Shown in pieces: positions 8,944 through 18,280 of a stretch of DNA of 64,000 nt. Under the pieces are notes generated by a model that saw nothing but the letters and a program-made list of their open reading frames with translations, was not told the DNA's origin and did not search any database. Positions within the stretch are counted from its first letter, which is position 1. Every line of letters begins with the position of its first letter. A program made the translations under genes and the position numbers. Source of the stretch: Falsiruegeria mediterranea M17 (GTDB lineage: Bacteria > Pseudomonadota > Alphaproteobacteria > Rhodobacterales > Rhodobacteraceae); contig NZ_ONZG01000003.1 of assembly GCF_900302455.1 (NCBI RefSeq), forward strand, positions 248,001-312,000. Direction: 5' to 3'.

Positions 8944-9588
8944 ATGACCATGACCTCACTTGCACCGACCAAACGTCGCCGCCTGTTGCCAAAGCTCAAC
9001 CCTAAACGGGTGCTGGATCTCGGGTTGGTGGTTCTCATCCTGCTGGCAGTGTGGCCAGTGCTGGCAATCGTCGCGGGCCTTGTGGCGATCACGTCTCGCG
9101 GGCCGGTGTTTTTTGTGCAGACCCGCGTCGGTCTTTACGGCCGATCGTTCCGGATGTTGAAGTTTCGCTCGATGTACCAGGACGCCGAGGCGCGTCGTGA
9201 CCAGCTGATTGAACAAAGCGAACGCGATGGTGTCTGCTTCAAGCTCAAAAGCGATCCGCGCGTCACTCCGGTGGGCCAATTCATTCGCCGTTGGTCGCTG
9301 GATGAGCTGCCACAGCTGTTCAATGTGCTGAAGGGGGACATGTCACTGGTCGGTCCGCGCCCCGCGCTGCCGCAAGAGGTTGCGGCTTACCCGGCCAAGG
9401 CACATGGGCGTCACAGCGTATTGCCTGGCATCACGGGGCTTTGGCAGGTGTCCGGACGTGCCGACATCGGTTTTGACGAGATGATCGCGCTGGATCTGGC
9501 CTATGCCCGGCATGTGTCGGTATTGACCGATATCCAAATCATGTTTCGCACGTTTCGTGCCGTCTTGAGTGGCCGGGGTGCTTATTGA
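8944..9588 (+). CDS. undecaprenyl-phosphate sugar-1-phosphate transferase (ExoY/WbaP C-terminal type)
   Basis: The 214-residue protein has one membrane segment near residues 20-42 followed by the catalytic domain of the bacterial sugar transferase family. Its motifs are K-F-R-S-M, W-S-L-D-E-L-P-Q-L-x-N-V-L-K-G-D-M-S-L-V-G-P-R-P and P-G-I-T-G-L-W-Q. It starts the pathway by moving a sugar-1-phosphate from a UDP sugar to undecaprenyl phosphate at the inner membrane. A GGAG precedes the ATG. The length matches monotopic family members that lack the N-terminal four-helix domain. It is the last enzyme gene in this cluster. Confidence 0.92.
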   Translation: MTMTSLAPTKRRRLLPKLNPKRVLDLGLVVLILLAVWPVLAIVAGLVAITSRGPVFFVQTRVGLYGRSFRMLKFRSMYQDAEARRDQLIEQSERDGVCFKLKSDPRVTPVGQFIRRWSLDELPQLFNVLKGDMSLVGPRPALPQEVAAYPAKAHGRHSVLPGITGLWQVSGRADIGFDEMIALDLAYARHVSVLTDIQIMFRTFRAVLSGRGAY

Positions 9589-9713
9589 GCGCAGTGGTAT
9601 GATTCCGGCGAACTGGCCCTTGCGGCTGCATCATGAGGCAATCCGCAAGCGGGATTTCGCCGGGCGTTTTCCCGCTTATTGAAGACAGCCGTGGGACCCA
9701 ATAGGTCAGGGGC

Positions 9714-9851
9714 ATGAGCAACGAATCCCACACCGCGACCCCGCCTTCAAACGGTCTGGACAAGACCCTGATCACCTTTGCCGTCTTGCTGGCGTCTTTG
9801 GGGATCATTGCGGTATTCAGCACATTGCTGAGCGTCTGGGTCGTCTTCTGA
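9714..9851 (+). CDS. 45-residue single-pass membrane peptide
   Basis: The frame ATG 9714 to TGA 9849-9851 encodes a 45-residue peptide. A polar, proline-containing start (residues 1-17) is followed by one strongly hydrophobic helix from about residue 18 to the end. GGTCAGGGGC precedes the ATG as a possible ribosome site. It lies 125 bp after the sugar transferase and converges with the GlxA-type gene. Hairpin-forming sequence (CTTGCGG with CCGCAAG, 9618-9648) separates it from the operon. No family was recognised. It may be a small membrane protein or a chance frame; the hydrophobic composition favours the former. Confidence 0.45.
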   Translation: MSNESHTATPPSNGLDKTLITFAVLLASLGIIAVFSTLLSVWVVF

Positions 9852-9875
9852 AACTCTAATTTCTGTCCTTGGACC

Positions 9876-10874
9876 TTATGCGCTGCGTGCCTCATTTGCA
9901 GTGGCAAAAGCCTGACGGCGTAGCGTACGTGGGCTCGAACCCAGTTCCTTGCGGCACCAATAGCTGAGGTTGGTGAGCGAGCTGAATCCGGTCGCGATCA
10001 CGATTTCGGGCAGTGACAGGCTGGAATGTATCATCAGTTGATGCGCCCGTTCGATCCGCAGGTTGCGGTACGCAACCAAGGGCGTGGTGTCGGTCTTTTC
10101 CTGGAACCGCCGCTCCAGCTTGCGGGTTGAGACGCCCACCTGACGGGCCAGATCGCGCACCCGCTTGGGCTCTTCGATGTGGTCTTGCATCAGGTCCAGA
10201 ATGCGCGCGATCAGGGCGTCGCCCTCGGCGCGTTGTTTCAAGTGCAGGGCGACCTTGCTGCGGGTGCGCTCGGATGGATGCGACAAGCCCAGATATTCGG
10301 CCAGGGCGCCTGCTATGAATTGCCCGTGATCGTCCCGGATCAAGTCAATGAACAGGGTCAGCGCGGCAAAGGGGCTGGTGGCGCTGTGCAAGGCGTTCGA
10401 ATGGGCGGTGTGTCCGCCACCCTGGGCCGGGGTCAGGTGCTCTTCTTCCGCAGCGGCCAGAAAATTGGGGTGCACGGCGATCTGGTGGTTATCACGCATG
10501 CCGGTTTCGCCCAGCAGGAACACGGCGCCGCCCACCAACACCGTGCGCGGGGCCAGACGGATGATGCGTTGCACCTTGTGCCGGTCGCTGTCGGAGACCT
10601 GCCAGCGGCTGTGAATGTCGCCCAGAAACACCACCGTTCGGCGGCTCCAGCGGCGGGGATCCTGATGATGCGGCTCGGACAGATGCCGCACGGACAGGCT
10701 GTATCCGCCGTCAGTCAGCAACTCGTTGGCGGCGGTGAACATGTCCTCGATCATCCGGGTTCCAGCAATCGGCGCGCCGTCGGGCAGCAGGATATCGATG
10801 TCGTGCAAGGGTGTCGTGCCCGCAGGGGCAAGGGTGCATTGAGCGGTGTCTGAAACCGGATTGAAAAAGGTCAT
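9876..10874 (-). CDS. GlxA-family transcriptional regulator (DJ-1-like + AraC HTH)
   Basis: The 332-residue protein has an N-terminal DJ-1/PfpI-like sensing domain (about 1-190) and a C-terminal AraC-type double helix-turn-helix (about 225-325). The HTH part includes V-R-D-L-A-R-Q-V-G-V-S-T-R-K-L-E-R-R-F and G-F-S-S-L-T-N-L-S-Y-W. Members often control catabolism of glycine betaine, carnitine or choline derivatives. AGGAGGAGA precedes the ATG. It lies downstream of gcvP on the same strand, but a strong hairpin at 10940-10965 lies between them, so it is probably expressed independently. Confidence 0.85.
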   Translation of the reverse strand: MTFFNPVSDTAQCTLAPAGTTPLHDIDILLPDGAPIAGTRMIEDMFTAANELLTDGGYSLSVRHLSEPHHQDPRRWSRRTVVFLGDIHSRWQVSDSDRHKVQRIIRLAPRTVLVGGAVFLLGETGMRDNHQIAVHPNFLAAAEEEHLTPAQGGGHTAHSNALHSATSPFAALTLFIDLIRDDHGQFIAGALAEYLGLSHPSERTRSKVALHLKQRAEGDALIARILDLMQDHIEEPKRVRDLARQVGVSTRKLERRFQEKTDTTPLVAYRNLRIERAHQLMIHSSLSLPEIVIATGFSSLTNLSYWCRKELGSSPRTLRRQAFATANEARSA

Positions 10875-10939
10875 GCCTGTCTCCTCCTGGTGATGGATCG
10901 CGTCAGTCTTGGGGGCACCCTGAAAAAAGGGGAGGGTGT

Positions 10940-10965
10940 GCCCTGCCGAGATATCCCGGCAGGGC
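10940..10965 (-). terminator. intrinsic terminator of the gcv genes
   Basis: A 9-bp GC-rich stem (GCCCTGCCG with CGGCAGGGC, loop of eight) lies 27 bp after the gcvP stop. On the minus strand a run of six T follows eleven bases later. This fits an intrinsic terminator that separates gcvP from the GlxA-type regulator. Confidence 0.65.
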
Positions 10966-10991
10966 TGGTTGGTTTGGTGACCCGAGTTGGA

Positions 10992-13844
10992 TCAGGCGTC
11001 GTCTTCGTAGTCCGACATGGGCGGGCAGGTGCAGATCAGGTTGCGGTCGCCATAGGCGTTGTCGACCCGGTTGACGACCGGCCAGTATTTGTCGACGCCC
11101 AGGTTGCCCGGAGGGAAACACGCCTGCTCGCGGGTGTAGGGACGATCCCATTCACCCACCAGATCACGCACCGTGTGCGGCGCGTTCTTGAGCGGGTTGT
11201 TTTCCGCGTCGATCTTGCCGTCGATGATGTCCTGCGCTTCCTGACGGATCGAGATCATGGCATCGCAGAAGCGGTCCAGCTCTGCCATCGGTTCGGATTC
11301 CGTGGGTTCCACCATCAGCGTGCCAGCCACCGGCCAGGACATGGTCGGGGCGTGGAAGCCCGAGTCCACCAGACGCTTGGCAACATCGTCCACAGAGACG
11401 TGGGCTTCGTCGTTCAGCGGGCGGGTGTCCAGGATGCATTCATGCGCAACACGGCCCGTTTCCGAGGTGTAGAGGATCGGATAGGAATCCTTCAGACGCG
11501 CCGCGATGTAGTTGGCATTCAGGATCGCCACTTTGGTCGCTTGCGTCAGACCTGCACCACCCATCAGCAGCACATAGGCCCACGAGACAGGAAGGATCGA
11601 AGGCGAGCCGAAGGGCGCCGCAGAAACCGGACCCACGGCGGTGCCGTATTCCGGGTGACCCGGCAGGTGTTCGGTCAGGTGCGCCTTGACGCCGATCGGA
11701 CCCATGCCGGGGCCGCCACCGCCATGCGGGATGCAGAAGGTCTTGTGCAGGTTCAGGTGGCTGACGTCGCCGCCAATGTCACCCGGACGCGACAGACCCA
11801 CCATGGCGTTCATGTTGGCCCCGTCGATATAGACCTGACCGCCATGCTCGTGCGTGATGTCACAGACCTCTTGCACGGTGGTCTCGAAGACGCCGTGGGT
11901 CGAGGGGTATGTGATCATGCAGCCTGCCAGCTCGTTCGAGTGCTTTTCAGCCTTCTCGCGGAAATCCACCAGATCGATGTTGCCGTTGTCATCCGCTTTG
12001 ATCGGAACAACCTTCCAGCCCACCATCTGCGCCGACGCCGGGTTGGTGCCGTGTGCCGATGTCGGGATCAGGCAGACGTTCCGGTGCCCTTCGCCACGGG
12101 CGAAGTGGTAGTTGCGGATGGTCAGCAGGCCCGCGTATTCACCCTGCGCACCCGAGTTGGGCTGCTGGGAAATCGCGTCATAGCCGGTGATCTGGCACAG
12201 CTTGTCGTTCAGATCATCGATCATCTGATGATAGCCCTGCGCCTGATCTTCGGGGCAGAAGGGGTGCAGATTACCAAACTCGGGCCAGGTGACCGGGATC
12301 ATCTCGATCGTGGCGTTCAGCTTCATGGTGCAGGACCCCAGCGGGATCATGGCACGGTCCAGCGCCAGATCGCGGTCCGCCAGGCGGCGCATGTAGCGGG
12401 TGATCTCGGCCTCGGCCCGGTTCTTGTGGAAGATCGGGTGGGTCAGATACTCGCTTTCACGCAGCGCATAGTCGGGCAGGCGATAGTGCTTTTCCGAGCT
12501 GTCGTCTTTGCGGTCGATGCCAAAGGCACCCCAGACGGCCTCGATGGTTTCCGGGCGGGTCTGTTCGTCGAGCGAGATACCAACCTTCGTCTCACCAACC
12601 TTGCGCAGGTTGACGCCACGGGCCACTGCGGCCTCCATCACGACGTTCTGCAGGTGGCCGACTTCGACGGTGATGGTGTCAAAGAACACTTCGGGCTCAA
12701 CCGCGAAACCGGCGGCTTCCAGACCATTGGCCAGACGCGAGGTCTTGCGGTGCACCGACTGGGCAATCGCTTTGATGCCGTCAGGGCCGTGGTACACGGC
12801 GTACATCGACGCGATCACGGCCAGCAGCGCCTGAGCGGTACAGACGTTCGAGTTCGCTTTCTCGCGGCGGATGTGCTGCTCGCGGGTTTGCAGCGCCAGG
12901 CGATAGGCCTTGTTGCCACGGCTGTCGATGGACACACCGATGATACGGCCCGGCATCGCGCGCTTCAGCTTGTCGGTGGTTGCCATGTAAGCGGCGTGGG
13001 GGCCACCATATCCCATGGGAACGCCGAACCGCTGGGTCGAGCCGATGGCGATGTCCGCGCCCATTTCACCGGGCGATTTCAGCAGTGCCAGCGACAGGAT
13101 GTCGGCGGCAACAATGGCGATGGCCTTGTTTTCATGCAGCGCGGCGATCTGATCGGTGAAGTCCTGCACGTGGCCGTTGGTGCCCGGATACTGGAAGATC
13201 GCGCCAAAGACGGCACCGGCTTCCAGCTCGGCAGGGTCGGCAACCTGCACGTCGATGCCCAGAGGCTCGGCGCGGGTTTTGATCACGGCGATGGTTTGGG
13301 CGTGGCAGTTTTTGTCGACAAAGAAGGCCGCGTTGTTGGCTTTGGACCGGCCGCCACGCTTGGCCATAGCCATGGCTTCGGCTGCTGCGGTGGCTTCGTC
13401 CAGAAGCGAAGCGTTGGCTACATCCAGCCCGGTCAGGTCGCTGACCATGGTCTGGAAGTTCAACAGCGCCTCAAGACGGCCTTGGGAAATCTCGGGCTGG
13501 TAGGGGGTATAGGCCGTGTACCACGCCGGGTTTTCCAGAATGTTGCGCAGGATCGGCGCTGGCGTCGTGGTGCCGTAATAGCCCTGACCGATCAGCGAGG
13601 TCAGAACCTTGTTCTTGCTCGCGATCTCTTTCATGTGGAAGAGCGCGTCGCGCTCGGTCATCGCCGGACCCCAATCGAGCGCCTCTTTCTGGCGGATCGC
13701 AGGGGGGACGGTGGCGTCGATCAGCTCGTCCAGGGTTTTGAAGCCGATCACCTTGAGCATATCGCGCATTTCGGTGGGCGACGGGCCGATGTGGCGGCGA
13801 TTGGCGAAATCGTAAGCTTCGTAATCGGTGAGTTTGAAGGCCAT
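10992..13844 (-). CDS. gcvP: glycine dehydrogenase (decarboxylating), P protein
   Basis: The start is taken at 13844, where AGGAGCGCTGAA precedes M-A-F-K-L-T-D; a longer frame begins with a non-homologous 20-residue extension. The 950-residue single-chain P protein decarboxylates glycine with pyridoxal phosphate and passes the aminomethyl group to the lipoyl arm of GcvH. The PLP lysine lies in [12 protein letters not shown], followed by a G-G-G-G-P-G loop. Both homologous halves of the family are present at full length. It is preceded by gcvH with a hairpin in the 68-bp gap. Confidence 0.97.
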   Translation of the reverse strand: MAFKLTDYEAYDFANRRHIGPSPTEMRDMLKVIGFKTLDELIDATVPPAIRQKEALDWGPAMTERDALFHMKEIASKNKVLTSLIGQGYYGTTTPAPILRNILENPAWYTAYTPYQPEISQGRLEALLNFQTMVSDLTGLDVANASLLDEATAAAEAMAMAKRGGRSKANNAAFFVDKNCHAQTIAVIKTRAEPLGIDVQVADPAELEAGAVFGAIFQYPGTNGHVQDFTDQIAALHENKAIAIVAADILSLALLKSPGEMGADIAIGSTQRFGVPMGYGGPHAAYMATTDKLKRAMPGRIIGVSIDSRGNKAYRLALQTREQHIRREKANSNVCTAQALLAVIASMYAVYHGPDGIKAIAQSVHRKTSRLANGLEAAGFAVEPEVFFDTITVEVGHLQNVVMEAAVARGVNLRKVGETKVGISLDEQTRPETIEAVWGAFGIDRKDDSSEKHYRLPDYALRESEYLTHPIFHKNRAEAEITRYMRRLADRDLALDRAMIPLGSCTMKLNATIEMIPVTWPEFGNLHPFCPEDQAQGYHQMIDDLNDKLCQITGYDAISQQPNSGAQGEYAGLLTIRNYHFARGEGHRNVCLIPTSAHGTNPASAQMVGWKVVPIKADDNGNIDLVDFREKAEKHSNELAGCMITYPSTHGVFETTVQEVCDITHEHGGQVYIDGANMNAMVGLSRPGDIGGDVSHLNLHKTFCIPHGGGGPGMGPIGVKAHLTEHLPGHPEYGTAVGPVSAAPFGSPSILPVSWAYVLLMGGAGLTQATKVAILNANYIAARLKDSYPILYTSETGRVAHECILDTRPLNDEAHVSVDDVAKRLVDSGFHAPTMSWPVAGTLMVEPTESEPMAELDRFCDAMISIRQEAQDIIDGKIDAENNPLKNAPHTVRDLVGEWDRPYTREQACFPPGNLGVDKYWPVVNRVDNAYGDRNLICTCPPMSDYEDDA

Positions 13845-13871
13845 TTCAGCGCTCCTGAGGTCAAATGTCCG

Positions 13872-13893
13872 GCCCGGCGGTCTGCCGCCGGGC
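13872..13893 (-). other. intercistronic hairpin between gcvH and gcvP
   Basis: GCCCGGCGG and CCGCCGGGC pair perfectly over nine bases with a 4-base loop, midway in the gap between gcvH and gcvP. No T run follows on the minus strand. It therefore looks like a processing, stabilising or partial-attenuation element rather than a full terminator. Confidence 0.5.
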
Positions 13894-13912
13894 GTGTTTG
13901 GCAAATGAAGAC

Positions 13913-14278
13913 TTAGCCGATCAGGGCTTTGTAGCCATCCAGATCCATCAGCTCTTCGAGCTGCGAGGCGTCCGACAGTTTGATCTTGTAGATCCAGGCG
14001 TCGCCCTCGGGGCTTTCGTTCAGCTTACCGGGGGTCTCTTCCAGGTCGCCGTTCACAGCGACCACTTCGCCATCGACGGGGGCATAGATTTCGGACGCGG
14101 CTTTGACGGATTCGATCACGCCGATCTCGTCGCCCTTTTCGAATTCATCGCCTTCTTCGCGCTGCTCGATGAAGACGATTTCGCCCAGCTGGTCAGCGGC
14201 GTGCTGTGTGATGCCGATGGTGGCGGTGTCGCCCTCGACCAGAACCCATTCGTGCTCTTCGGAATAATAGATAGCCAT
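13913..14278 (-). CDS. gcvH: glycine cleavage system H protein
   Basis: The ATG at 14278 is chosen over a TTG two codons upstream because it gives the conserved [11 protein letters not shown] start. The 121-residue acidic carrier protein holds the lipoylation motif E-S-V-K-A-A-S-E with the lysine at about residue 59. It shuttles the aminomethyl intermediate among the P, T and L proteins. Lipoyl synthase and the L protein are encoded a few kilobases upstream on the same strand. It is separated from gcvT by 18 bp. Confidence 0.97.
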   Translation of the reverse strand: MAIYYSEEHEWVLVEGDTATIGITQHAADQLGEIVFIEQREEGDEFEKGDEIGVIESVKAASEIYAPVDGEVVAVNGDLEETPGKLNESPEGDAWIYKIKLSDASQLEELMDLDGYKALIG

Positions 14279-14296
14279 GTTCAAGTTGCTCTCTGT

Positions 14297-15394
14297 TTAG
14301 CGTTTGTAGTTTTGCTGCACGAAGGGCAGCGATACGATTTCGGCAGGTTGAACCTTGCCGCGAATGATCAGGTTGACCTTCTCGCCCGGCTCGCCGTGGC
14401 CTGCCGAGACATAGCCCATGGCCACCGGTCCACCGACAGTGGGACCAAAGCCGCCCGAGGTGATCTCGCCGATAGTATTGCCTTCAAGACATTGGATTTC
14501 AACGTGTTGACGGGCAGGGGCGCGGCCTGTCGGTTTGATGCCAACCAGTTTCTTGGCGGCGCCTTCGGCCAGTTCCTTTTGGATGCGCGCGGCACCGGGG
14601 AACCCGCCCTCTTCCTTGCGGCGTTTTTGCATCGCCCAACCCAAGCTTGCCTCGACGGGCGAGGTCGACTGGTCGATGTCATTGCCATAAAGGCACAGAC
14701 CCGCTTCAAGGCGCAGGCTGTCACGTGCGCCCAGACCCGCAGGCTCACAATCGTCATGTGCCAGGAACGCGCGTGACACTTCGATGGCCTTGTCCTCGGG
14801 GATCGAGATTTCATAGCCGTCTTCGCCGGTGTACCCCAGACGAGAGATGCGGCATTCGACGCCGTTGATGTCCGCCACAGTGGTTTCCATGAACTTCAGT
14901 TCACGCGCGGCGGGGCACAAATCACCCACAACGTTTTCGGCCGACGGGCCTTGGACGGCAACCAGCGCGCGGTCAAAGATCTCGGTCACTTCGACACCAT
15001 CCAGGTTGGCCGCCATATGCGGGATGTCCTGGTGACGGAGAGCCGCGTTCACGACGACAAAGTAGTGATCGCCTGCATTTGACACGATCAGGTCGTCCAT
15101 GATCCCGCCGTCTTCGTTGGTGAAGAAACCATAACGCGCCTTGCCCTCTTTCAGGGTGGCATAGGCCTGTGGGCAAAGCGTTTCGAGCTTTTCACCCACG
15201 TTTTCGCCGCGCAGGATCACCTGACCCATGTGACTGACGTCAAACAGGCCAGCCTTGGCGCGGGTGTGATTGTGCTCGCCCATGATGCCCATGGGGTATT
15301 GTACGGGCATTTCCCAGCCCGCGAAATCGACCATCTTGCCGCCGAGTTCGACGTGCAGATCGTAAAGAGGTGTGCGTTTGGGCGCGTCGGTCAT
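14297..15394 (-). CDS. gcvT: aminomethyltransferase, T protein of the glycine cleavage system
   Basis: The 365-residue protein transfers the methylene group from the H-protein lipoyl arm to tetrahydrofolate and releases ammonia. It carries family segments such as F-A-G-W-E-M-P-V-Q-Y and F-D-V-S-H-M-G-Q near the start. R-L-G-Y-T-G-E-D-G-Y-E and G-L-G-A-R-D-S-L-R-L-E-A-G-L lie in the middle, where the catalytic aspartate of the family sits. A barrel domain ends the protein. It is the first gcv gene in this unit and lies 30 bp after the universal stress protein gene. Confidence 0.97.
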   Translation of the reverse strand: MTDAPKRTPLYDLHVELGGKMVDFAGWEMPVQYPMGIMGEHNHTRAKAGLFDVSHMGQVILRGENVGEKLETLCPQAYATLKEGKARYGFFTNEDGGIMDDLIVSNAGDHYFVVVNAALRHQDIPHMAANLDGVEVTEIFDRALVAVQGPSAENVVGDLCPAARELKFMETTVADINGVECRISRLGYTGEDGYEISIPEDKAIEVSRAFLAHDDCEPAGLGARDSLRLEAGLCLYGNDIDQSTSPVEASLGWAMQKRRKEEGGFPGAARIQKELAEGAAKKLVGIKPTGRAPARQHVEIQCLEGNTIGEITSGGFGPTVGGPVAMGYVSAGHGEPGEKVNLIIRGKVQPAEIVSLPFVQQNYKR

Positions 15395-15424
15395 GACAGG
15401 TGCCTTTCAGTTGACGGGTCGGGA

Positions 15425-15838
15425 TCAGTCACGGACGACCATAACGGTGCAATGCGCGTTGCGCACCACCCGGGCCAGGTTCGGACCAATTTCATAATTC
15501 GGGAAGTCGCCTTTGGCCGATGCCATGATGATCATGTCATAGCCGTCCTTGTGGGCGAGCTTTAAGATTTCGCGGTAAACGCTGCCTTCTTCGATGTGCA
15601 CGGGCACATGGGATGCGTCGTTTGCCATCAGGATGGCCTGGACTTTGCCGCGGACAAAGTCGCGGGCGCCGGAACCATAGCCCTCGGGCAGGTTCGGCAG
15701 TTGGATGATCTCGGGGATGACCTCGACGGCGTGCAGTTCTGCGCCATAGAACTTGGCCTGTTCCAGCGCGGTCGCCAGCGCCTTTTTCCAGGACCGGTCA
15801 TCGGTGTGGTCGATCGGAAGCAGGATTTTCGTAGCCAT
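15425..15838 (-). CDS. universal stress protein, UspA family
   Basis: The start at 15838 follows a GAGGAG site; an extension of five codons is less likely. The 137-residue protein has the Usp fold order with I-L-L-P-I-D-H-T-D at the start and a C-terminal segment running from M-I-I-M-A-S-A-K-G through N-L-A-R-V-V-R-N-A to C-T-V-M-V-V. This is related to the ATP-binding G-x2-G-x9-G-S/T pattern but incomplete. Its place directly upstream of gcvT suggests co-transcription with the glycine cleavage genes. The role is unknown; Usp proteins generally act in stress or nutrient limitation. Confidence 0.85.
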   Translation of the reverse strand: MATKILLPIDHTDDRSWKKALATALEQAKFYGAELHAVEVIPEIIQLPNLPEGYGSGARDFVRGKVQAILMANDASHVPVHIEEGSVYREILKLAHKDGYDMIIMASAKGDFPNYEIGPNLARVVRNAHCTVMVVRD

Positions 15839-15877
15839 CTGTCGTCTCCTCACGAGGCAAGAATTCTGTTTTGGGAT

Positions 15878-15902
15878 GAGAGGGCCGGGGTACGGCCCTC
15901 TC
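15878..15902 (-). terminator. hairpin after the symporter gene
   Basis: GAGAGGGCC and GGCCCTCTC pair perfectly over nine bases with a 7-base loop just after the symporter stop. On the minus strand only CATCCCAAAACAG follows, without a clear T run. It could be a partial terminator, so the usp-gcvTHP genes may have partly independent expression. Confidence 0.4.
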
Positions 15903-15914
15903 GAAGGGTTCGTG

Positions 15915-17288
15915 TTACTCAGCAGCCGTGCTGTCGCCGCTTTCCGAGGCCCCGCCAGAGGCGAAGAATTCCTTGGTCAGCTTGAAGACAACCGGGCTGA
16001 GCAGCGCCAGGGCGATCAGGTTCGGGATCGCCATCATGGCGTTCAGCGTGTCGGCCAGCAGCCAGACAAAACCCAGATCGGCGGTTGCACCAAAGTAGAT
16101 CGCGACGATCCACAGCACGCGGTAAGGCATCAGCGCCTTGGCGCCAAAGAAGAAGCCCACGCATTTTTCGCCGTAGAACGACCAGCCCAGGATGGTGGTG
16201 AAGGCAAAGATCGACAGAGCAATGGCGATCAGTGCACCACCGATACCCGGCAGCGAGGTTTCAAAGGCCAGCGAGGTCAAAGCCGCACCGCTTTCACCGC
16301 TGAGCCATGCGCCAGAGGCGATGATGGCCAGACCGGTGATCGAGCAGACGATGATGGTGTCGATGAACGTACCCAGCATTGCCACCAGACCCTGGTTTAC
16401 CGGACCTGCGGTCGAGGCTGCAGCGTGTGCGATCGGAGCCGAACCCAGACCGGCTTCGTTCGAGAACACACCACGGGCCACACCAAAGCGGATCGCGGCC
16501 CAGACGGCGGCACCGGCAAAGCCACCTTCGGCAGCCGACGGAGTGAAAGCGTGCGTGAACACCAGGCTCAGCGCGTCGCCGATGGCGCCGATGTTGATCA
16601 GCAGAACCAGCAGACCTGCGATGATGTAGCTGACGGCCATGAAGGGCACCAGTTTACCAGCCACAGCACCGATGCGGGTGATGCCACCCAGGATAACGGC
16701 TGCGGTCAGGACCATCAGCACAACGCCGGTTACGGATGTGTTGACGCCAAAGTTGCTGTCCAGAACCTGTGCAACACCATTGGCCTGCACGCCGTTGCCG
16801 ATGCCGAACGCGGCAATCGCGCCGAACAGGGCAAAGGCAGGTGCCAGGAAGTACCACTTCGAGCTGAGGCCGTTTTTGATGTAGTACATCGGACCACCAA
16901 CAAAGTTGCCCAGCTCGTCGGTCTCGCGATATTTCACGGCACAGACAGCTTCGGCATATTTGGTGGCCATGCCCACCAGGGCGGTCATCCACATCCAGAA
17001 CAAGGCGCCTGGACCGCCCAGGAAGACAGCGGTGGCAACACCGGCGATGTTCCCTGTGCCAATGGTGGCCGACAGCGAGGTCATCAGTGCGTTGAACGGG
17101 CTGATCTGGCCTTCGCCTTGGCCTTCACGGCCTTTGAACAGCAGGCTGAAGCCCGTGCCCAACTTCAGGATCGGCATGAACTTCAGGCCGACCTGCAGGA
17201 AGAAGCCAACGCCAAGGATGAGGACCAGCATCAGCGGCCCCCATACGACGCCATTGATGGCTCCTACGATTGAATTTAACGCTTCCAT
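15915..17288 (-). CDS. alanine/glycine:cation symporter (AGCS family)
   Basis: The 457-residue protein has about eleven membrane segments and AGCS signatures including G-T-G-N-I-A-G-V-A-T-A, G-P-G-A-L-F-W-M-W and F-S-N-E-A-G-L-G-S-A-P-I-A-H-A-A. The family imports glycine or alanine with Na+. Its place between lipA and the gcv genes supports glycine as the substrate, feeding the cleavage system encoded next to it. GGGAGGG precedes the ATG. The gap to lipA is 40 bp, too short for a riboswitch. Confidence 0.93.
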   Translation of the reverse strand: MEALNSIVGAINGVVWGPLMLVLILGVGFFLQVGLKFMPILKLGTGFSLLFKGREGQGEGQISPFNALMTSLSATIGTGNIAGVATAVFLGGPGALFWMWMTALVGMATKYAEAVCAVKYRETDELGNFVGGPMYYIKNGLSSKWYFLAPAFALFGAIAAFGIGNGVQANGVAQVLDSNFGVNTSVTGVVLMVLTAAVILGGITRIGAVAGKLVPFMAVSYIIAGLLVLLINIGAIGDALSLVFTHAFTPSAAEGGFAGAAVWAAIRFGVARGVFSNEAGLGSAPIAHAAASTAGPVNQGLVAMLGTFIDTIIVCSITGLAIIASGAWLSGESGAALTSLAFETSLPGIGGALIAIALSIFAFTTILGWSFYGEKCVGFFFGAKALMPYRVLWIVAIYFGATADLGFVWLLADTLNAMMAIPNLIALALLSPVVFKLTKEFFASGGASESGDSTAAE

Positions 17289-17328
17289 GGTTTCCCTCCC
17301 ATTTGCGTCTGGTCATTTGCCTTGAAGG

Positions 17329-18267
17329 TCAGGTGCCGGACGCAAGCGTCTGTTGGCGGGCCTGTTTCAAGGCGGCAAAATCTTCGTCCGCATGGAACGA
17401 GGATCTGGTCAACGGCGTTGCGGATACGCCGAGGAATCCCTTGCCCTTTGCGATCTGTTCCAGCTGGGTGAACTCCTCAGGCGTCCAGAACCGGTCGATC
17501 GGGTGGTGTTTGGGGGTGGGCTGCAGGTATTGGCCGACGGTCAGAAAATCGACCTGGGCCGCGCGCAGGTCATCCATGACCTGACGCACATCGTTCATTG
17601 TCTCTCCCAGGCCGACCATCAAGCCGGATTTTGTGAAGATCTGCGGGTTGGCGCGCTTGGCGTCGTCCAGCAACCGCAGCGAGGTATAGTAACGAGCACC
17701 GGGGCGCACGCGTGGATACAAATGCGGCACGGTTTCCAGGTTGTGGTTGAACACATCTGGCGCGGCCTCGAAGACGGCTTGCGCCGCGTCGCCTTTGCCC
17801 AGGAAATCGGGGGTCAGAACTTCGATGGTGGTGTTGGGGTTCTGGTGGCGCACGGCGCGGATGGTCTGCGCGATGTGTTCGGCGCCGCCGTCGTCCAGAT
17901 CGTCGCGATCCACGGATGTGATCACCACATGGCGCAGACCAAGTTTCTTGACGGCCTGCGCAACCCGGCCCGGTTCGAACACATCCAAAGTGTCTGGCTT
18001 GCCGGTGGCCACGTTGCAGAAAGAACAGCCGCGGGTGCAGGTCTCGCCCATGATCATCATGGTGGCGTGGCGCTGCGACCAGCATTCGCCGATGTTGGGA
18101 CAGGCGGCTTCTTCGCAGACGGTCGTCAGGTTGTGATCGCGCATCAGGCGGCGGGTTTCATAGTACTCGGCGCTTTCGATCTTTTTCTTGCGGATCCACT
18201 TGGGCTTGCGCGGGATCACGCTGTCGGCCTTTTTGGACTTCTCGGGGTGGCGAAGCTGGATGGTCAT
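17329..18267 (-). CDS. lipA: lipoyl synthase
   Basis: The start at 18267 has AAGGGGAACC ahead of it and lies 13 bp after the lpd stop; a longer frame overlaps lpd. The 312-residue radical SAM enzyme inserts two sulfurs into octanoyl groups on carrier proteins such as GcvH. Both iron-sulfur motifs are complete: the auxiliary-cluster cysteines in [12 protein letters not shown] and the radical [11 protein letters not shown]. The R-S-S serine motif that ligates the auxiliary cluster is near the C terminus (T-R-S-S-F-H-A-D). Confidence 0.97.
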   Translation of the reverse strand: MTIQLRHPEKSKKADSVIPRKPKWIRKKKIESAEYYETRRLMRDHNLTTVCEEAACPNIGECWSQRHATMMIMGETCTRGCSFCNVATGKPDTLDVFEPGRVAQAVKKLGLRHVVITSVDRDDLDDGGAEHIAQTIRAVRHQNPNTTIEVLTPDFLGKGDAAQAVFEAAPDVFNHNLETVPHLYPRVRPGARYYTSLRLLDDAKRANPQIFTKSGLMVGLGETMNDVRQVMDDLRAAQVDFLTVGQYLQPTPKHHPIDRFWTPEEFTQLEQIAKGKGFLGVSATPLTRSSFHADEDFAALKQARQQTLASGT

Positions 18268-18280
18268 CTGGCGGTTCCCC

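Noticed and set aside
10890-13916. Open frame of about 1000 codons on the plus strand opposite gcvP
   Set aside because: It mirrors the codon periodicity of a GC-rich conserved gene, has no recognisable domain and no ribosome site. It is an antisense shadow.
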